In this document: one piece after another, positions 59,094-64,000 of the stretch
Position numbering within the stretch: the stretch's first letter is position 1
Layout of the letters: the number at the start of each line of letters is the position of its first letter
Source: Diogma glabrata
Taxonomy: Eukaryota > Arthropoda > Insecta > Diptera > Cylindrotomidae
Assembly (NCBI GenBank): GCA_963693315.1
Contig: OY856188.1
Location: 196,186,379 to 196,250,378 of the forward strand
Reading direction: 5' to 3'
Length of the DNA: 64,000 nucleotides
Made by a program: the position numbers and the translations under genes
The notes under the pieces: generated by a model
Databases searched by the model: none
Told to the model about the DNA's origin: nothing
Seen by the model: the letters and a program-made list of their open reading frames with translations, nothing else

Positions 59094-60851
59094 TCATTTT
59101 TTATGTAATATGGTTAAATTTGTGTTGATATTGGTGTATTTGTGTTTTTCTATTTTTAAATGTTGGGCATATCTGGATTTTGGATCGCTTCTGTTAATTT
59201 CATTGGTGTGCTCAATAAATCTTTTTGTGAAGGACCACCCCGTCTGGCCTATATAAAATTTACTGCAGTCGTCACAGGTAAGTTTATAAACACCTGTGTC
59301 TAAGGTTTGGGTTTTTCTGGCTTTTAGGTAATTTTCTATTTTATTTTTGTAAGCTGCAATATATCCATATTTTTTTAAATTTTTTTGCATTATTTTGAAT
59401 GTTGTTTTATTGTATGTTACGCCTACGTAATTTTTGCCTGCTAGTTTTTCTTCATTCTTCAATGTTGTTAGGGCTTGCAAATTTTTCTTGTTTTTATATT
59501 TTCTATTTAATGTTTCAATTATTTCGTTTTTATATCCGTTTTTACTGGCTATGTATTTTATGTTGTTTAATTCGTCTTGATAATTTTCTGCATTCATAAG
59601 TATATTGTTCAATCTATTGATCATGTGGTTGTAGGCAGCTAGTTTATGTTGGTATGGATGATGTGATTTAATATTTATTGTTTGATCCGTTTGGGTTGGT
59701 TTTCGGAATATTTTGAATGTGTGTTTTGAATCTAGATTTTTGATTGATAAATGCAAACATTTTATTGTGTTATTTTCTTCATTTTCTAACGTGAATTTAA
59801 TGGAAGGTTCCATGCTGTTTATGTATTGGTGTAATAGATTAAGCTGTCTATTCGTTTCTTTGAATAATAAAATTATATCATCAACGTAGCGATACCAGTA
59901 AATGATTTTTTCTTTGTGTGGATTTAAGTTATTATGCATATGTTTTGTTTCAAAATCGTTGAGATATATTTCGGCTAAAGTTCCAGATAGTAGGCTTCCC
60001 ATAGGTAATCCCTCTGTTTGTTGATAATACTCATTGTTATGTGTGAAATAGTTTTGTTTTGTTATTTCGGTTATTATATTTATTATTTCTTGTGTATCTG
60101 TTGAGTTTAAATCATTTTTTATTAACATATTTTTTGTTATATTTATTGTATCTTTTATTGGTATGTTAGAATACATGTTGCAGACGTTATGAGGTATTAT
60201 TAATGGTTCTATTCTATTGATTAATTCTGTGTTATTTTTGACTGAATAACTGTTATCAAATTTTATGTGGTATTTCAATAGTTTGTTTATGTACTTCGCT
60301 ATTCTGTATGTTGGTGCTGTGGTGAAATTAATTAATGGTCTTATCAGTGTATCTGGTTTGTGTATTTTTGGTAATCCTCTTATACTTGGTTCTGTTGGTT
60401 TTATAATTTTGTTATACCTTATGTTCTTATCACTTAATATGTTGATAGATTTGTTGGTGGTTGTTTTTATTTGTGTATTGAATTCATTCGTTGGATCTTT
60501 ACTTAATTTTTCGATGTTGTTATTAGTGATGTATTCATCTATCTTATTGTTGTAGTCTGTAGTTTTTAAGATGACTAATGTATTCCCTTTATCCGCTTTG
60601 TTTATTGTGGCATTGTTTTGTTTGATCTTGTTTTGTATACTGCGTATTGTTTTTATTTCTTTTTTGTTGTTGGTTTTTGAATTGTTTAAGTTGTTATTTT
60701 TTACTGATATTTCATTAACTATTATTGATCTGATTTCATTTTGGTGGTGAATGTTAGTTTTCAATATTGAATTTTCTATTTCTAACAGATTTTCATTTAT
60801 TTCTTTTGTTGTGTTGTTTGGTTGTACGCCGTATTTCAATCCTTTTTCCAA
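59094..60851 (-). CDS. Penelope-like RT with GIY-YIG endonuclease
   Basis: 585 open codons (numbered from a TTG at 60851). RT region: PKIHKPDTLIRPLINF (161-176), CNMYSNIPI (224-232), GLPMGSLLSGTLAEIYLNDF (281-300), YVDD (322-325). GIY-YIG nuclease: GVY (520-522), YIGQTGWSFTKRFIEH (533-548). The in-frame sequence goes on upstream, without ATG, to a stop near 60972, so the true N-terminus is lost or shifted. The C-terminus is cut by a frameshift in an A-run at 59093; the tail (LDRLEEIEIYKHKNNN) follows in another frame to about 58990. Motif A reads HNV where PLE RTs have an Asp, so the polymerase is probably inactive despite the intact YVDD. Confidence 0.93.
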   Translation of the reverse strand: MEKGLKYGVQPNNTTKEINENLLEIENSILKTNIHHQNEIRSIIVNEISVKNNNLNNSKTNNKKEIKTIRSIQNKIKQNNATINKADKGNTLVILKTTDYNNKIDEYITNNNIEKLSKDPTNEFNTQIKTTTNKSINILSDKNIRYNKIIKPTEPSIRGLPKIHKPDTLIRPLINFTTAPTYRIAKYINKLLKYHIKFDNSYSVKNNTELINRIEPLIIPHNVCNMYSNIPIKDTINITKNMLIKNDLNSTDTQEIINIITEITKQNYFTHNNEYYQQTEGLPMGSLLSGTLAEIYLNDFETKHMHNNLNPHKEKIIYWYRYVDDIILLFKETNRQLNLLHQYINSMEPSIKFTLENEENNTIKCLHLSIKNLDSKHTFKIFRKPTQTDQTINIKSHHPYQHKLAAYNHMINRLNNILMNAENYQDELNNIKYIASKNGYKNEIIETLNRKYKNKKNLQALTTLKNEEKLAGKNYVGVTYNKTTFKIMQKNLKKYGYIAAYKNKIENYLKARKTQTLDTGVYKLTCDDCSKFYIGQTGWSFTKRFIEHTNEINRSDPKSRYAQHLKIEKHKYTNINTNLTILHKK

Positions 60852-61094
60852 TAGTTGAGTTTCTTGATTGTTAAATTGTATTTCAGTGTAATTTTCTATT
60901 CTATTGTTATATTGTGGCGGTCTATTAGTTTTGATTCTTTTAATTTTTTTAATTTCAATTTTATGTTTTCACTTTTCTTTTTTATCGTGCTTTCATATCA
61001 TTCTTTACCGATTCCATTATTATTTCATATTTGATGATATTGTTTAGATATTAGTAATTGTAGGTTGTATACTTTTAATGTAATAATTTAAAAA

Positions 61095-61116
61095 CTGAGG
61101 AAGACGTGAGTCGAAA
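61095..61116 (+). ncRNA. Hammerhead-like motif in right pLTR
   Basis: CTGAGGA, spacer A, GAC-GTGA-GTC hairpin, GAAA, TCGATATTC on the plus strand. The tetraloop differs from the left copy (GTGA versus GTAA) while the stem and boxes are unchanged. Confidence 0.4.
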
Positions 61117-61242
61117 TCGATATTCTATAAAATAAAAAATAAAATTCAAATTGTTACTATAAGGAAGTTTATATTATTATTAATAAAATAAAAAATTAAA
61201 AATAAACAGTAAAAAGTATATTTTTTAAATAATACATTTTAA

Positions 61243-61661
61243 CCCAATTTGTTAGCTCAATAATGCAATGTGTAGCACATTGTCTAGGAATCCCTCAAAA
61301 TCGATCCTCCTTGTATCATCCTAAAGCAAACCCGGTCGAAAGACGAAATTGCAACCTTATTACACAACTCTTAATTCTCGTTAAAACGGATCATCGTTCT
61401 TGGCCAGATTTTCTACCCTCAATCCGGTTTTCAATGAATATGGCAGTATGTGAATCTACCGGAAAAACGCCTTCGTTTCTTATGTTTGAAAGAGAACTCC
61501 GAAGCATTTCTGATATTACAAATGATTTTAAACAAATTACTCAAAATGCTAACTTTGTTCTACAAATAACGCTCGTAAAATCAATGAATCAAAACAAGAT
61601 CATTGGAAACACTATGCAGATAAAAGACGAATTCATAAGACCTTTGAACCAAGTGATCTAG
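61243..61661 (+). pseudogene. Gypsy integrase, C-terminal half of core
   Basis: After the PLE the reading resumes: QCVAHCLGIPQNRSSLYHPK then ANPVERRNCNL, holding the third catalytic residue (Glu codon 61338-61340). DHRSWPDFLPSIRFSMN and TGKTPSFLMFERELRS complete the core. Beyond 61661 other frames give FEPSDLVLVKTKLLSDAQR and MYPIRRRGRP, the usual C-terminal tail of Gypsy integrases. Confidence 0.9.
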
Positions 61662-62152
61662 TTTTAGTAAAAACGAAATTACTGAGTGATGCGCAGAGGT
61701 CTAACAGCGAAATTGTTCTCTAAGAGGAATGGCCCTTATCGCATCCGAAGTGCTAAATCGACTATGACATATGATGTCGAAACTATATAGTAAATTACTA
61801 TTTTGTAGGAACTTACCACGTATCATTTTTAAAATCCTCTACTGGAGGAGTTGATAATTCCCGTATGTATCCGATTAGGAGGCGAGGTCGCCCGACCACT
61901 AATAAATCCTCTATTCACACCAACCAATCAGTTCGATTCAAACGCGCCCGATATTTTATAGGGATCCAGTGATAATATCGTTAGTGCAACAGAAACAATG
62001 AGTCCACGACTTGAAAGAAGATCCACTCGTCCAATTGTGAAGCCCAAAAAATACCAGTAACTTAATGGTGGATACTTTAGTGTTATTTCTATGGCGAATT
62101 AATTTTATTTTTATTTAATCTTTTTTTAATCCGTCTTAGAACAACATAGATC

Positions 62153-62165
62153 AAAAGGGGGAGGA
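62153..62165 (+). promoter_or_regulatory. Polypurine tract of Gypsy element
   Basis: AAAAGGGGGAGGA directly before TGTAAC. This is the expected plus-strand priming site immediately upstream of a 3' LTR. Confidence 0.8.
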
Positions 62166-62530
62166 TGTAACAAACGATTTTATATATGTATATGCATCTT
62201 TTTACAAATGCATATGTTGGTCAGCCAAAATTGGCCTTTATTTTTCAACGTGAATAGTATGAACGGTGCCTTATTTGCAGGATCCATTTTGATGTTTGTG
62301 AAAAAAAAATTATAAAAAAAAGAAAAAAACTGTAATAGAATAAAATGATATTGAAAAAACATGTTTTGTCGTCTTAAATTGAATTAATCAAAAATAAATA
62401 AAAATCATTATATATATTAGTATTATAACTTACTAGAAATGAATGTATTCAATTGAATAGAATGAAAAATTGCTTTAAAAAGCGAAAGATCCGTAACAAA
62501 AGTTTTATCTCAATTCCGGTCGGATCGGGA
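62166..62530 (+). repeat. Gypsy 3' LTR (right end uncertain)
   Basis: Starts TGTAACAAACG after the polypurine tract. A plausible end lies near 62530, where CCGGTCGGATCGGGAATCGCA precedes a short TA run. Without a recognisable 5' LTR the right boundary cannot be fixed. Confidence 0.5.
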
Positions 62531-62861
62531 ATCGCATTATATATATATATATATCGTTTATTTTAAAAAAACAAAAAACTAAAAGTGTATTGCATGCACA
62601 ACAAGCATTTTATTTCACAAAATTTTTCTCACTATTTACTTCTCAGCATGAGTTTTAATATATATCAGGTACATTCATTTATAATTAATTTCCGACAGGT
62701 AGAAATGGGAGAAAGGGTAAATTATGTGAAAAGCATCCACACCCTCAAATACTTAACATGCATCCTTGAAATAATTAAATTTCTATAAACAAGAATTCAG
62801 GTGGTTTTAGTTAAATAGACTGCATTGTTTAAAAAAAAATTTGAAAAACGGAAATTAAAAT

Positions 62862-63677
62862 TTTTCTACTCCTATCACAGTAAATTATCAATTACATCAC
62901 ACTATCCATGACATGTAAATTGATTATTTCAAAAAGTGTGCGGTAAGAAAAAAACAGTGTGCGGTAATGGATTTTCATATATATATTACGACACGCTTTT
63001 AATAAAAAGAAAAATTTTTATTTAAAAAAAAATTTGATTTTTAAAAATTAAATATTTCAATTCATTTTGACACAGAATAATGTAAAGCCTACCACAATTT
63101 GTAAACTATTTGCATTTAATTTATAATTAGTAGCTCATTTTTTCAAGTAATTATATGCGTTTGGGCATTAAAACAAAGTCGTAGAAATTAGTATATTACA
63201 TATCTAGAGTTGTAAATAGCATTTTACATGCGAGGGAAAATTTTGCGAACGAGACGCGTAGCGTCGAGTGCAGTATCTTCACGAGCATGGAAAATGCTTT
63301 ACAACTCGAGATTTGTTATATACTTTTTCTATGACTTTGTTTTAATGCCCAAACGCATATAATTACTTATAAAAATGAACTACTAATTATAAATCAAATG
63401 CAAATAGTTTACAAATTGTGGCAGGCTTTGCATTATTCTGTGTCAAAATGAATTGAAATATTTAATTTTTAAAAATCAAATTTTTCTTTAAATAAAAATT
63501 TTTCTTTTTATTAAAAGCGTGCGGCAATATATATATATGAAAATCCATTACCGCACCCTTTTTTTTACTTACCGCACGCTATTATAAATAATAATTAATA
63601 AAAAGAAAAATAATCAATTTACATGTCATGGATAGTGTGATGTACTTTATAATTTACTGTGATAGGAGTAGAAAAAA
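62862..63677. mobile_element. 816-bp palindrome (foldback element)
   Basis: TTTTTCTACTCCTATCACAG with TAAATTATCAATTACATCAC is inverted at 63612-63677. Further pairs: TGTGCGGTAATGGATTTTCA with its inverse near 63545, and GCGTTTGGGCATTAAAACAA with its inverse near 63340. The centre (63186-63336) is a hinge-type foldback. No coding capacity. Confidence 0.88.
63186..63336. mobile_element. Hinge-type foldback at palindrome centre
   Basis: GAGTTGTAAATAGCATTTTA with CATGCGAG pairs with GAGCATGGAAAATGCTTTAC and AACTC. The hinge is ACGAGACGCGTAGCGTCGAG. Confidence 0.75.
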
Positions 63678-63812
63678 GTATATAACAAACCTCGAGCTGC
63701 AAACCATTTTCCATGCTCGTGAAGGTGCTACACTCACCGCTACGCGTCTCGTGCGCAATATTTTCACTCGCATGTAAAATGCTATATACAGCGCTAGGTA
63801 TGTAATATATTA
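63678..63812. repeat. Extra inverted copy of the palindrome centre
   Basis: The reverse complement of this block reproduces 63195-63335 (GTATATAACAAACCTCGAGC ... CTACGCGTCTCGTGCGC), with about 10-15% differences, immediately outside the right arm. Confidence 0.8.
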
Positions 63813-64000
63813 TTTGTAAGAATTTTATTTTCAAAACGAGAAATTATGCTATTGTTGTGTCAACACAACCTGACACACAGCCTAATTTCATATCTTCATC
63901 ATATGATAGCACTTTTGTCGATTGGGTAAATTTCCCCCTCCAAATTGATTCTTAAAAAGGCAGATAATTACAAAACAACAAAAGATCGTTCTATTTGTTC

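Larger units (their letters stand above)
58703..61242 (-). mobile_element. Penelope-like element with GIY-YIG protein
   Basis: Lies between two exact copies of CCCAATTTGTTA (58691-58702; 61243-61254), a 12-bp target duplication in the Gypsy integrase. It has inverted terminal repeats of about 150 bp (58765-58915 and 61083-61242; e.g. AAACTTCCTTATAGTAACAA). These pLTRs each hold a hammerhead-like motif. One large minus-strand gene fills the interior. Structure, protein and insertion signature all agree with Penelope. Confidence 0.95.

Noticed and set aside
58996..60555. Plus-strand hydrophobic frames opposite the PLE gene
   Set aside because: Antisense of an AT-rich, Lys/Asn/Ile-rich gene gives Phe/Leu/Val-rich frames; not real membrane proteins.

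Overview
This is AT-rich eukaryotic DNA in which I found no convincing host gene. Nearly everything recognisable is mobile or repetitive: non-LTR retrotransposons, a Gypsy LTR retrotransposon, two Penelope-like elements (PLEs), hAT, Harbinger and Crypton-type DNA transposon remnants, many foldback (palindromic) elements, and satellite or microsatellite arrays. The mix (GIY-YIG PLE, hAT transposases of the DUF4371 kind, LINE tails, a Gypsy gag with a CCHC-like knuckle) suggests an animal, most likely an arthropod and perhaps an insect. The species cannot be told from the sequence.

Layout. 1-944 is an ATTCA array, followed by a LINE reverse-transcriptase scrap. 1354-5602 looks like a Harbinger-type element that received a 3 kb interspersed repeat ('family B'), which in turn received a smaller element carrying a tRNA-like SINE. 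6170-7544 is a 1.4 kb near-perfect palindrome. 7873-11852 (minus strand) is a LINE with an uninterrupted 972-codon endonuclease/RT frame, with a second LINE 3' tail directly upstream of it. 12-18.4 kb holds low-grade repeats, a hAT terminus and a 2.2 kb palindrome. 18459-23539 is a hAT-type element lying between two large TA arrays. 25-29 kb holds foldbacks, a LINE tail and the remnant of a Crypton-like tyrosine recombinase broken by MITEs.

30222-39177 is a heptamer (ACCAGAT) satellite with higher-order structure. It contains four copies of a 100-bp palindrome, two copies of the array's own edge, and one 1.48 kb TIR insertion whose empty site survives in sister array units.

40973 to about 62530 is the best part of the window. 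It is one plus-strand Gypsy element whose gag, protease, RT, RNase H and integrase pieces are separated by four large insertions: a 6.1 kb hAT (42274-48384), family B copy 3 (48476-52588), a TIR element in a TA array (53090-57239) and a PLE (58703-61242). The first three contain further insertions, so a relative chronology can be read directly. Clean target-site duplications support several layers: 8 bp GTGATGCA, 8 bp GTATA(G/A)AT, 12 bp CCCAATTTGTTA and 12 bp ATAAAACTCTTT. 62862-63812 is another long palindrome.

No gene set here works together as a pathway. The biology visible is transposon-on-transposon insertion, palindrome formation and satellite growth. The least expected observations are hammerhead-like motifs in the inverted terminal repeats of both PLEs, hAT-type elements seated in symmetric TA arrays, and a recurring class of small foldbacks with GC-rich hinges.
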